DNA of 64,000 nt from Apostichopus japonicus (lineage: Eukaryota; Echinodermata; Holothuroidea; Aspidochirotida; Stichopodidae): contig NC_092580.1 in assembly GCF_037975245.1 (NCBI RefSeq), positions 7,478,501 through 7,542,500 of the forward strand, in the 5' to 3' direction. Below are positions 36,980 to 48,210 of the stretch, one piece after another. A model generated the notes under the pieces. That model had not been told where the DNA came from, searched no databases, and worked only from the letters and a program-made list of their open reading frames with translations. The stretch's first letter is position 1; each line of letters opens with the position of its first letter. A program made the position numbers and the translations under genes.

Positions 36980-38676
36980 CTAAGAAGGAAGAAACCACAA
37001 GCCATGCTTTTTCAAAAGTGCCGTCTTATTGTCGTGACCAACGAGGTTATTCGCGTGAATACATACAGGTTTAGGGTCTAAATTGTCCCAAGGTAACTTT
37101 AATCTGCGAAGCAACATTCCACTTAAGAATCGGTCTGTTGGCAGTATATTAACTTGGATTATATCGCGAAAGTCCAGAAGAATTTTATTAAAAATACGTT
37201 GATTTCCTCTGCGGTCTCTATACAAAGCTTTCCGCCAGGCAGAAGTTAATTGACACGTCCTGTTGTTTGCTCTCATATAGAAAAATCCAGTGCAAAGTTT
37301 AGTATGTTCTGGATTTTCGCTCTGAATAAATAAATCTCCTTTTCCGTTCATGAATTTGAAAGGATCTTCCAATAAAACAATGTCATTATCAGTATATAAA
37401 ACGTCAATATTGTGACGTAATAGAAGTTCAATATAATACACCCTCTTCTGGACGAGTTGAACATAAGATTCACTCCCAAAGTCAGTAGAATCCGATATCG
37501 ATACTTCTAAATGAGTTAAAACGATTTTATATTCCAAAGTTATATTCTGATTGCCTTTTGAGAGTTCATTAAAGGACATTTTGTCCTCGCAGATAACGAG
37601 AATATTTGCTTGCATATTTATACGTTGGATGCTGACAAGAAAGTTATAGAGCATGTTGAGAAATCCATAGTTAACACATGTGGTTATTACGGGAGATGTC
37701 CGCTGCAGGTCGGGTAAAATATCTGTCAATGTTGGATAGGAAGTGTTGTCCTCAGTTTTTACAGGTGCAACTGTCGAGTTTGTTTTAAGTCTTTGGACGA
37801 TTGAAGGCCTGTCCCGTTGTAATGGTATAAGGGTCACCAATGGTGGTTTCAATTGCAACTGAGATGTGTGGATAATATCTGCTAAGCAAAATATGGAAAA
37901 GAGAGTGAGAGAGAAAGAAAGGCCGGTGGGGGGGGGTGGGTGGGGTGGTGGACTACTATTGATGAAAATATATACATGGAGTTGGACTGAGTTCACATTA
38001 AAAGTATGTCATAATGAAGAAATAATTTGAAGCAGCAAGATATGCAATCATTCAATCATCATTTATATTCTGCCATAGATAGCAGAAAACAGAAACATAG
38101 ATTAATGATAGCTAAGACTAAGACATGACTAAGACTTCCATAGCATATTTTGAAAAAGAAAACTTGGAGCGGTTTGATCATAACAATAATACAGATGTAA
38201 AATAATAAGATATATTTACGTTGTTAGATAGCCTTTTGCGAGTTTGAAAAGCTTTAACGAATTGATTATTATAAAGGGATACATGACAAAAGATCAAAAT
38301 ATGTGAACAACAACAACAACCGAAAAGTAGCATCTTCAGAACAGTTTTGATATTTGAGAACTCTCACCTCTTGAGAATGACCACGGAAAGAATAATAAAG
38401 ACAATTCCATGGACACAGTTAGAAACAACGCCTTCATAATCGTCCTATAAGATAAGTGTAAACGGGATTAAATACTCTATACATGAAGAAAGTAAATATA
38501 TAAATACATAAATCCATTTATCACCATTGGTACATTAATGGTATTAATCCCGATATTACTTGAAACGTAAGGCATGGTAAGATATGTAGAGTAAGGTATT
38601 GTTTAATCATTTGTTAATATGGAAGTCAATTTGAACAGTCTTACCCTTTTCCGTTTTTAATGTTGCTGATACGCAT
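36980..38676 (-). CDS. GT77-like glycosyltransferase, copy A (335 aa, three exons)
   Basis: Minus-strand exons: 38645-38676 (ATG at 38674-38676), 38368-38444 and 36980-37878; both introns are GT-AG and phases fit. The product looks like a type II Golgi enzyme: a short cytoplasmic tail, hydrophobic anchor at residues 13-31 and a catalytic domain from about residue 100. The metal/nucleotide-sugar motif TDND (D200-N-D202) lies in NIDVLYTDNDIVLLEDPF. The C-terminal IHAN...LLKKHGLWF pattern fits the Nucleotid_trans (GT77) domain, which includes xylosyltransferase-like enzymes; donor and acceptor here are unknown. There are N-glycosylation sites (NTS, NIT, NRT). Intron 2 ends in a NAGNAG acceptor, so one residue may be optional. 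No break. It differs from copy B at about 22 residues. Confidence 0.88.
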
Positions 38677-38998
38677 CCTGAATACGTGCCTGAGACCAGG
38701 AAGTTTTACACGGTACAAACGACTTACTTTGGTATACAGACGCAACGAAAGTGAGACTATACAAGGATATAATTGTTGTCTTTAAGTCTAACAGGTTCCT
38801 AAATGATCTTCACACTTTGATAAGTTTGCATTCATACGTGTTTATTATTTGTTTTACAGTGTGTGAGCAACTAAGGAACTGCCAATAAGAATTGTTTTGC
38901 TTATTTTACATTAACGCCCCCTCGGAATGACCTAATGTAAGCACAGTGTCTTTTGCACTTGTATTTCCCTTTGACTTACTTCCTGCCGACTACGCCAT

Positions 38999-39452
38999 TG
39001 TAGAGACCGAGTGGGAAAACTCAAAGAATAAAAAAAGACACCTGCACACTCTGGGGTTCTGTGCATCTCTGCTTTATTTTCTATAACACTATTTACAAGA
39101 ACCTGATGACCAGTCTGACCTGGCTGGTCATCAGGGTTCAACCAATCAAAATGATAATACAAAACAGTTACCAATCAAAACATAAGGAGTCCTTTAAATG
39201 CAGGAAGGTCCACCCTAGAAACAACTATAAAGAAAACAATACCTAAAGCATTTATACAGGACTGTTAGGTATTTACCTACAGGTAAGTAACAATGACACT
39301 ATACTAGAAAATATTTGCAAGATATGTTTCTACAGGTAATTAGTACTGTAAATATCACTTATTAATTACTATGACAGGAATGTACTGGTATGCAACACAT
39401 GTGAAAGGGTTGAATGGTGGAAACTAGAGAGAACTAGAATATGATCTCTACA
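38999..39452 (-). mobile_element. LTR with adjacent polypurine tract (3' end of an LTR retrotransposon)
   Basis: On the minus strand the sequence starts TGTAGAGATC and ends GGTCTCTACA, giving imperfect short inverted ends around 454 bp. An AATAAA lies inside (39073-39078). Directly upstream on the minus strand is AAGAGGGGGATGA, a polypurine tract, at 39453-39465. This is the layout of a 3' LTR. I see no second LTR or pol region, so the rest was lost. It lies 16 bp from the end of duplication unit A. Confidence 0.65.
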
Positions 39453-39465
39453 TCATCCCCCTCTT

Positions 39466-39771
39466 CAAAATATTGCAAAAAGAAATTGTTACTCTTTTAT
39501 TTTCAGTTGGTCTGCATGAGCTATTCTTAAATCTCTTATGATTGATCTCAAGAGTGAGACGAAATACGTCACCAAAACAAGACTTACATTGATCGATGGC
39601 AAAAGCCTAAACTGAGTGGAATAAAGACCTCAAATGGGGCACTCAGAGGCATATTTAGACTATAAATTAGGTCTGTTATAAGGTATAAATGCAACATTGT
39701 GCTCATAAATACTCTTGAATCTTTTTGTGTGGTGTGGTTGAAAAGGGGCTTTACACCAACTGGGGGGTGGG
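39466..39771 (-). mobile_element. Probable residual internal sequence of the LTR element
   Basis: This lies immediately upstream, on the minus strand, of the polypurine tract. It has no conserved pol motif and may be either degenerate internal retrotransposon sequence or ordinary intergenic DNA. Confidence 0.3.
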
Positions 39772-41081
39772 GGTGCAGGATAGTGGCGTAGCCAAGGGGG
39801 GTGTGGGGGCGACAGCCCCCTCATGAAAGCTCGTCGCCCTCCAGTCGCCCCCCACTGGGATTTTGGGTGTCGAAAAAAATACATGTGCGAAAAATATATC
39901 ATTGGTCTGAATGGTTTCGAATCTCCATGATGACCACTCACGAACGACCGCGGACCGGCAGTAGGCTATAGTTGCTGAAAAACCGGACGTGACATAGCGC
40001 ATAGGCCGGGTTTTCACTTCTGGGACGTACCCTGATGCTCTTAAAACCGCTAAAAAAAACAAATTTTCAAGAAAGGAGACAATACTATCGCTGAGAATCA
40101 GTCTATCACCCTAATAAAGTTTCAGACGCAATCTTTGATCATGTCAGTTTGACATATAGTTTGGTCATTCAGTATGTTACTTGGCTGAAAGCCCAGTCAA
40201 TTTTTCCTTATTTTCTACGCACAATTTGCAGATTTGTCGAAAAATTATCAATGCCGGTGTCAAACTCACAAATTTGTGGTATGACTCCCAGGACGGCAAG
40301 TCGAGAAACTCACATGCAGTCGCGGCGGATAGCTTCCTTCGCCTATAGTATGTCCGGGACATTTTGGGGCATCGTTCCTATAGGCCTATATCTGAGGCCC
40401 TGGGGTCATTCCTTGACTGACTTGGTGCAATATAATGTGCCCATTTCGAAGTAAATGTATTCACAGATTGTTAATTGCCATGGGTTTGAACAAATGAGGG
40501 GTATTCTATCCTGAAACATAGGGCAAAATGGGGCTGGGGTCTTCCATGCAGTTCATCGCATCATTTGTCAACTTGCACTGGGTTCTAATGTTGATGTCAA
40601 TTGGAATCACTAATAACAGAAATAATCCACCAAAAAATTAAGGCCGCATAAACTTTATTGCAGATTTCCTGAGTGACGAATTTGTAATTTTCTCCCGAAA
40701 CCACGTAACTAGATGGCTGCTATCCAGCCTGGCAAGTGCCATCTCCAGCGATCTGGCAGGTATTGAAATCTGAAATTTGCTGCGCGCCAACCGATGGTGG
40801 CGCTCCGCTTAGATAGTACTTGCGGCCGGAATACTCGAATCGATTACGTCCCCCCCCCCCCCCCCCGACGTTTCAAATCGCCCTGCTTGCAAGGCTTGGG
40901 AAGTGTCATTTCCGACGATCTAGGAGGCCTTTTTAGCTAAAAATTTCGCTACGCTGCGCGCCAACTCATGGTGGCGCTCCGCTTCGATAGTAAAAAGACG
41001 CCCTCCCATGCAGGAAATGGTCAAGCCCCCCCCCAGCGCCCCCCACTGAAGAAATCCTGGCTACGCCACATGGTGCAGGAT
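39772..41081. mobile_element. TIR element (~1.3 kb) with 10-bp direct repeat
   Basis: GGTGCAGGAT flanks the element at 39772-39781 and 41072-41081. The inner ends are inverted: AGTGGCGTAGCCA and TGGCTACGCCACAT. The right half carries two copies of a GCGCGCCAAC...GGTGGCGCTCCGC motif (about 40785-40812 and 40957-40984) shared with 54690 and 60307. No intact ORF or transposase was found. The end sequence resembles those of hAT-like or related MITEs; superfamily is uncertain. Confidence 0.7.
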
Positions 41082-41219
41082 GAGAGCAAAGAAGTGGTAA
41101 GGCTATTAGAAAAGTTAACACCACCTGGATCTGTGCCTATGGGTGTCCCTCGCCTGGAAGAGTGGTTTGATAAACAATTGAGAAGAAAAGACATATTGAA
41201 TTTTAGAGTTTACTATTGA
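41082..41219 (+). other. Short ORF remnant shared by both duplication units (copy B)
   Basis: This open frame reads ESKEVVRLLEKLTPPGSVP then MGVPRLEEWFDKQLRRKD...FRVYY and stop. Its first part is a copy of sequence also present (out of frame) at 35476-35510 and 41647-41687. The TIR element has inserted directly upstream. It may be the last exon of an unrecognised gene; no start or acceptor is evident. Confidence 0.3.
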
Positions 41220-44200
41220 TTGTGAACTGGAAGTGTTCCGGAACCATCCAGGGGATCATTTATGAAGAACTTTCAATTTTTAGAAATAAGCCTTTCTTCC
41301 GTTATCACATTGATCTGTAATTGGATTTAAATCATAGGTAACATTTATGCTCATGTTTATACTCAGTATATATTATTCTATAAGCTGTAATTCATCTTCA
41401 TTTTGCAATATTTATAGCAATTCTTAATAAAGTAAGAGAGTATTTCAAATCTAACTGTGACATATATATTATGATATGTACATGTCCTGTTGACTTTCTT
41501 TATGTTTCTAATTTTGGCTTGGTTGACAATTGAGTGAAATAATGAAGCAAAAGAAATTCTATGATCGTGTGTAAGGGACTAATTATTAAACATTGTATGT
41601 ACTTCCATGGTGACAGGGTGGTGTGTGTTGTCCGGGGGGGGGGGTGCAGGGTGAAGGCAAAGAAGTGGAAAGGCTATTAGAAAAGTTGACCTGAAAAACC
41701 CATTTTTTATTGTTCATATTGCTGTACAATGAAAGTTTTTGTCAACCACTTTCCACAAACCCCACCCCTCTGCCCCTCCCCCATCTCCGCCCTAATAAAT
41801 TTTTGGCAACACATTAACTTTTTCAGTATTAGATCTAAGAACATGGTAAACTTGTTAAAATAATTTATTGTTTATACATCAATGTTGGATATGTGTGTGA
41901 CTGTTAACGGTTCATGTGAATCTAACACAGACCGAATTGATAATAGGAAACCGTATGCCCATTTCCTGTAGTTTTTGTGTTTTGATTAATTCAAGTTCTT
42001 AAGATTTACATCTTTCTTTGTAGATCCAATCGGGAGCAGGCGATCGATATAACATTACTTTGTGCTTTGTGAGGTTATTTGATTTTAATTTAATAATAAC
42101 GTCAATAATTCCAAGAGATACAGTCTCAATCCATACACCATAAGCTTTATTTTTCTCGAATCTTGAGTAACCATTTTCAAAAATAAAATCCGTCACCAGA
42201 AAAGTTCAATGATGGAGCATATTTACAGGAGCGCAAAAAAAAAACAAGAAGGATCATACAAACAAAGAAACAAACATACCAAAGAAAAGCAAAGAGATGA
42301 AGGTGTAAACCTAACACTATTTATATCATACGTGAATAATGTAGATTGTATAATATACCGTCCGAAGGGAGCAGAACTTGTCTCCCAAAAAATCGTGATT
42401 AGACAAACGAGGACGTCGAAAAGATGTTGGAACAACTGATCTAAAAAATACTGATCATTAACCCAACTTGGAGGTTTCCATAGCTGAGGCAGGATAACAG
42501 CAGCTGCACCAAGTTAATGGCTGCAGTAGATGTGTGATTCGTTATCCAATAAATAGAATAAAATGTCAAATATAAAATAGGTAGATTAGACATTGTCTTC
42601 TCACAGAAATATCTACAAATTCATCTTGAAAATGAAACTCCTTTGTGAGCGAGATTATGAGTTTTATTCCTTCTGTTTTTGTTGTTGTTAAAGGAATGCC
42701 TTCAGTCCTCCTCGAACCTCCTTCGATAATATCGACTAAGAAGGAAGAAACCACAAGCCATGCTTTTTCAAAAGTGCCGTCTTATTGTCGTGACCAACGA
42801 GGAAATTCGCGTGAATATATACAGGTTTAGGGTCTAACTTGTCCCAAGGTAACTTTAATCTGCGAAATAACAAGCCACTTAAGAATCGGTCCGTTGGCAG
42901 TATATTAACTTGGATTATATCGCGAAAGTCCAGAAGAATTTTATTAAAAATACGTTGATTTCCTTTGCGGTCTCTATACAAAGCTTTCCGCCAGGCAGAA
43001 GTTAATTGACACGTCCTGTTGTTTGCTCTCATAAAAACAAATCCAGCGCAAAGTACAGTATGTTTTTGATTTTCGCTCTGAATAAATAAATCTCCTTTTC
43101 CCTTCATGAATTTGAAAGGATCTTCCAATAAAACAATATCATTATCTGTAAATAAAACGTCAATATTGTGACGTAGTAGAAGTTCAATATAATACACCCT
43201 CTTCTGGACGAGTTGAACATAAGATTCACTCCCAAAGTCAGTAGAATCCGATATCGATACTTCTAAATGAGTTAAAACGGTTTTATATTCCAAAGTTACA
43301 TTCTGATTGCCTTTTGAGAGTTCATTAAAGGACATTTTGTCCTCGCAGATAACGAGAATATTTGCTTGCATATTTATACGTTGGATACTGACAAGAAAGT
43401 TATAGAGCATGTCGAGAAATCCATAGTTAACACTGGTGGCTATTACGGGAGATAACCGCTGCAGGTCGGGTAAAATATCAGTCAATGTCGGATAGGAAGT
43501 GTTGTCCTCTGTTTTTACAGGTGCAACTGTCGAGTTTGTTTTAAGTCTTTGGACGATTGAAGGCCTGTCCCGTTGTAATGGTATAACGGTCACCAATGGT
43601 GGTTTCAATTGCAAAGATGTGTGGATAATATCTGCTAAGCAAAATATGGAAAAGAGAGTGTGTGAGAGAGAGAGAGAGAGGGCGGTAGGGGGCGGGTGGA
43701 CTAGTATTGATGAAATTATATATATGGATTGGACTGAGTTCACATTAAAAGTATGTCATAATGAAGAAATAATTTGAAGCAGCAAGATATGCAATCATTC
43801 AATCATCATTTATATTCTGCTATAGATAGCAGAAAACAGAAACATAGATTAATGAAAGCTTAGACTAAGACATGACTAAGACTTCCATAGCATATTTTGA
43901 AAAAGACAACTTGGAGCGGTTTGATAATAACAACAATGAAGATATAAAATAAAAAGATATATTTACGTTGTTAGATATTGCGAGTTTTAAAAGCTTTAAC
44001 GAATTATTTATTATAAAGGGATACATGACAAAAGATCAAAATATGTGAACAACAACAACAACCGAAAAGTAGCATCTTCAGAACAGTTTTGATATTTGAG
44101 AACTCTCACCTCTCGAGAATGACCACGGAAAGAAGAATAGAAACAATTCCATGGACACAGTTAGAAACAACGCCTTCATAATCGTCCTATAAGATAAGCG

Positions 44201-44773
44201 TCAACGGGATTAAATACTCTATACATGAAGAAAGTAAATATATAAATACATAAATCCATTTATCACCATTACTATCTTAATCGTGTTTATCCCGCTATTA
44301 CTTTAACGTAAGGCATGGTAAGATATGTAGAGTAAGGTATTGTTTTATCAATTTATTTTTTAATATGGAAGTCAACTAGAAAAGGCTCACCTTTTTCCGT
44401 TATTAATGTCGCTGATACGCATCCTGAATACGTGCCTGAGACCAGGGAGTTGTTATGGAACAACTGCCTGCTGAGACATAGAAGTTTTACACGGTACAAA
44501 CGACTTACTTTGGTATACAGACTCAACGTGTGAGCCTATACAAGGATATACTCATTGTATTTACATGTAACACGTACGTGTGTACGTACCTAAATGATTG
44601 TGACACTGATAATTTTGCATTCATACGTGTCTATTATTTGCGTTACAGTGTGTGAGCAACTAACTGAAACTGTCAAAAAGAATTGTTTAGCTTATTTCAC
44701 GTAAACGCGCCCTCGGAATGTCCAAATGTAAGCACAGTGTCATTTGCACTTGTATTGCGCTTTGACTTACTTC
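41119..44773. repeat. Segmental duplication, unit B
   Basis: Partner of 34960-38982. It carries the same order of landmarks: short ORF end, AATAAA at 41426, G-run near 41632, empty MITE target at 42303-42310, glycosyltransferase B and the upstream TTTGACTTACTTC end. It contains about 11 bases (GGATCTGTGCC) near its start that unit A lacks. Confidence 0.92.
42736..44422 (-). CDS. GT77-like glycosyltransferase, copy B (334 aa, three exons)
   Basis: Minus-strand exons: 44391-44422 (ATG at 44420-44422), 44110-44186 and 42736-43631; GT-AG introns with matching phases. Architecture equals copy A: hydrophobic anchor (about residues 13-31), catalytic domain with TDND and a GLWF C-terminus, so a Golgi type II sugar transferase of the GT77-like family is inferred. 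Substitutions against copy A cluster in two places: around the ENQKHTVLCAGFVFM block, and from GLLFRR to VYIHANF. The Cys of the TCVNYGF motif in A and C is Ser here. Exon 3 has the same NAGNAG acceptor. Poly(A) signal at 42663-42668. There is no stop or frameshift, so it is probably functional. Confidence 0.88.
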
Positions 44774-45239
44774 GCCAAACTAATGGGTCTCTATGACAAT
44801 GTATCAATATAAGTTTACAGCAGGTAGAGGCTGCCATCACTACAAAACTCACATGTTGGTCATTCACGGACCTAGGTTTTGCACATGTACGTACTTCCAT
44901 TCCTGTATACAGGTTCTTTGCAATTGTCTTTTGTAAAAAATGAAATAAAATGTGCCCATGTTGCTTGTTGGTATACGTGTTCCCTGCTAAAAGTGACGAT
45001 TCCAAAAGAGGGAGGAAGGGGAGGGAGGGGAGGGAAGTTATGGCCACCACTTCCCATGTCAGTCGGGGAGAGAGGGGATATGTGCAAGGGGAAGATTTAT
45101 TCCACTACTACGGGAGTACGTTTCCCCTCCCCACACTTTTTGGTCATCCTTCACATGAAATACTTTTTTAACAGGACCTTGCGTTTAGGGCTACTTGTAT
45201 ACTGACCTAATATATAGACTCAATATGACTCAGAATGTA
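44774..45239. other. Gap between copy B and the RT pseudogene
   Basis: No gene was recognised. It contains CACGTACGTGTG and TGTACGTACC repeats just before it (44570-44590) and a G/A-rich block at 45005-45040. Overlapping short ORFs on both strands lack supporting features. Confidence 0.45.
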
Positions 45240-47420
45240 CTTTTCAGTTTCAGTTTATTTATTTACATTATAAATATAAATATTTATAAAAAGGACATCA
45301 AAAATTCAAAAAGTACATTACGAAAATTGAAGATGAATTAGTAAAAAGTTCATTTAAACTTAAAATTAAAATATGAATATTAGTATAGGAAATTAAATAT
45401 TTAAACACATTTACTGAATATTAAAATTAAAATAAAGGTTTAACTTTGCCATTTTGAATATATATAGCAGCTTGGTATGCAAATGAACTTTTGTACTTGT
45501 TTCTTATATTACAGTTAGTCGTTTTCAATAGAGATGTCAATTCATTGTGTAGTGGATGATTTTCATTTTTATAAATATTCGTACTTTGTCTTATAAAATA
45601 ATTTTTGGCAGTATTATTTACCTTCGCTATCAAAGTTTCATTATCAAGTTTAAAGATTTTGGTACAATATTATAAAAAGGTTATAATTCTTTGCATGTCT
45701 AATTTGGCCAGTAAGAAGTGATACCAAGCAGGAACAGCGTAAACAAGATGTGGCAATATACTGGCAGTAAAACATTATCCCTTAAACCTCTCTATCAAAA
45801 TACGGAGAAATATAAATTAAAGTTGAGACAATAAAATATACTCTCTTTAAAATTCTGGAAATATGATATAAAATTTTTTAATTTATCATCTATGCAAAGT
45901 CCTAGATATACAGTTTGGGATGTGCGCTCTTCTTCTGTTTCATGAATTACAATTTGTGTCATCTTTGATGTAAGGAGACCTTCATTCTTTATATTGATAT
46001 TAGCAAATATGATTTCTATTGCTTTTTTTTTCTCGAATTTAGTAACAATTTTTTTTTTCTATCACATAGTTCAACTGTGCTTGAAACAAATTTTTGATCA
46101 TTGAATTGGTCACTCATATGTGTATGTTTTGTTATATTACATGAAATAGCAGTATCGTCTGCATATTCAATAACATTACATTTTGAGCTAGAACGTATTT
46201 CGTCTGTATATATATAGTAAATAAGAGTACAGATAAAGGGCCTCCTTATGGAACGCCAACATTAATATCTGATGGTTCAGATAATCCATTGGCTAACTTA
46301 ATTTGCCTTGACCAACCTTATATGACATCATGTATCCGGTGTATCAACCATTGCTCGTTAGTGAACTTACAAAGGTCATGTATTACGTGATTTGGGAGAA
46401 CGGTGTTAAAAGCACTTGTGAAATCTAGAGTTAAGACCTTTACTATATCTGTATCATTTAAATTTAACCCAGGAACCACGTTATGTAGCAAAATATGTAT
46501 AGCATCTGTACAAGAAAAACCTTTCCTATAGGCAAATTGGCACTTATCACCTTCGATGGATCGTGTTATAAAGGGTGCAATTAGTTTTTGCATGCTATTG
46601 AAGCTTATTCTGGCCAAGTCGATTGGTTTATAATCAATCTCTGATATCGGATTATGTCTCTTCGGAATAGGGGAAGTTAATGCGTTTTTCCAATGACATG
46701 GTATTGTAGATTTAGATAGACATTCATTAAAAATTGATGTAAAAGTAGATGATAATTCATTGCTATAAAACTTAAAAATCCACCATGGTAAATAACCAGA
46801 CCCACGTGCAATGCCTTTCTTGACACCTCTAAAGACTTTCTCAACATTGCTTTGTTCAATTATATACACTTCCTAGTTACTATTTGGCAAACTTAATTCT
46901 TTATCTAATATAGCAGCAATATTGAATCGTCCAAAATGTTCACTTAATTTATTTCCTAATTCTTCATCTATAATATTGTTCGTTTTTTTTCTGGATTGCG
47001 TATTGTTCTCAATAGTTCCCAAAGGGTATTGTACCAAGGGCTCCGAAACCTTTGTTTCTGTTGGTATGGACTAATTTGTTGATATCCCTTTGAAGTGTGT
47101 TTCGCTTAGTTCTGTCACCTGCGTCTATTGCTTGTTTCTTTTCTTTTTGTAACTGTTTTATGACGTCATCTGCTGGAAGTCGCCTCATCATCTGCACTTA
47201 TGGTGTTTCTTTTTTTTGGAACGCAGAAGTTGCTAGTAAAATTAATATAGCATGATACCACCTCCATATACTCATTTAGTCCGTTGGAACATTCTTTAAA
47301 CATATTCCAATCAGTGATATTTAGCATATGTTTGACTCTTTGTATCTGGAAGAGGACACCCACTGAAGCCCCTGAATGGGGGTCGGCTTCAGTGACCCCA
47401 GGGGAGAATCCCTTCATTTA
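45240..47420 (-). pseudogene. Decayed non-LTR reverse transcriptase (Rex1/CR1-like)
   Basis: Read on the minus strand, blocks appear in the right order. A pre-RT linker with DWNMFKECSNGLNEYMEVVSCYI lies at about 47230-47320. RT fingers and palm are at 46318-46869, with PWWIFKFYSNELSSTF, WKNALTSPIPK, FAYRKGFSCTDAI and motif A LTLDFTSAFNT. GVP-stop-GG (the Q of PQG is TAA at 46246-46248) and YADDTA (46155-46166) follow, then a C-terminal HPLHNELTSLL block at 45430-45633. Several frameshifts and stops separate them. Motif A and the tail resemble Rex1-type LINEs. The 3' end lies near 45240. Non-functional. Confidence 0.8.
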
Positions 47421-47935
47421 TAAAATCCTTCATTCACCTCTGGTCCTCCCATAATGGCCCAGGCCCCTCATGAATCAGTCCAGTGGACACATTTAGTTTC
47501 TAATTATTGATTACCACAACCTTGCATTTCGAGCTACTTATATGTAGACCTCACTTTATATTCTATAGATATGCCTCAGAATGCACCATTTGTCGTCCGA
47601 AATTAATTGTGATTCTAGTAATGTCATTTACATATTCTATTGTGTTCTTTGAAAGGAGGGAGATGAGGTATGTGAAACAAGCTCTCGGTCAACCTTCCCG
47701 GTTTATAATCACACACACAAAAAACACCTTTTCGTTATAAGTTTGCAGGATTCCCCGTTTCCGAACATTTTAATCGTCATAGACATTCTCTCAAAACTTA
47801 AAATTTTGTAATTGAATGTGAACGGTAAGAAAACACTCATCTAGCGTCATATATAATTGTATTACATTTTGTAATTTTCATACCATTTGCATTGACGACG
47901 ACATATATCTATATTTTCTAAGTCCAAATATATAT
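47421..47935. other. Non-coding gap
   Basis: No gene or clear repeat was recognised between the RT pseudogene and the (TA)n array. Confidence 0.45.
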
Positions 47936-47937
47936 TG

Positions 47938-47983
<46 letters not shown>

Positions 47984-48010
47984 GAAAAATATATATATAT
48001 ATATATATTC
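47936..48010. repeat. (TA)n array
   Basis: Two TA runs separated by ATTGAAAAAT, directly preceding the second tRNA-derived element, as in the copy at 4772-5038. Confidence 0.85.
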
Positions 48011-48195
48011 ATTTTAACTGGTTTCGAACACTGGACATACAAGCATCATCCATGGCCTATACTTGGTTAGGGTGTTCGTGAAAAGCGGGAAGCCCGGACT
48101 CGAAGCCGGATTCGAATCCCGCGGTGGAGGCTGGAAGTATTGTTTTCACTTCTTTTTGGGTTTTCCAACTCATTATAATTTCAAACATGATGGCT
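48011..48195 (+). mobile_element. Second copy of the tRNA-derived SINE-like element
   Basis: It shares with 4790-4980 the blocks CTGGACATACAA, GCATC-ATCCATGGCCTA, TTGGTTAGGGTGT, AAAGCGGGAAGCCCGG, TTCGAATCC and TTTTCACT...CCAACTCATTA. The tRNA part is more damaged here, with extra bases in the T-arm region. It ends about 15 bp beyond the stop codon of glycosyltransferase C, so it probably forms that gene's 3' UTR. No clean target duplication was found. Confidence 0.65.
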
Positions 48196-48210
48196 GGGTT
48201 TGCATACCTT

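Larger units (their letters stand above)
34960..38982. repeat. Segmental duplication, unit A
   Basis: From CACCACCT/ATGGGTGTCCCTCGCC at 34960 to TTTGACTTACTTC at 38982, this block aligns collinearly with 41119-44773, including non-coding DNA, G-runs, a plus-strand AATAAA and all exons of a glycosyltransferase. By eye the match is well above 90% over long stretches. Unit A is longer mainly because of a 413-bp MITE at 36138-36550. Confidence 0.92.

Noticed and set aside
36980-37996. Single-exon reading of glycosyltransferase A starting MNSVQLHVYI (also 42736-43743 and 48211-49170 for B and C)
   Set aside because: The N-terminal 39 or so residues come from intron sequence; polypyrimidine tracts with TTAGCAG or TTTCAG acceptors and conserved upstream anchor exons give a better model.
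39660-40062. Overlapping minus-strand ORFs rich in Pro
   Set aside because: They run through G-rich TIR-element sequence with no domain and no support.
35831-42196. Pair of similar minus-strand ORFs (35831-36025 and 41999-42196) downstream of glycosyltransferases A and B
   Set aside because: They lie in the duplicated block and so match automatically. Most differences change the amino acid and there is no splice or start support, so no sign of protein selection.
44697-45205. Several overlapping ORFs of 70-117 residues on both strands
   Set aside because: They overlap each other in conflicting frames across low-complexity G/A-rich sequence; no motif or splice signal supports any.
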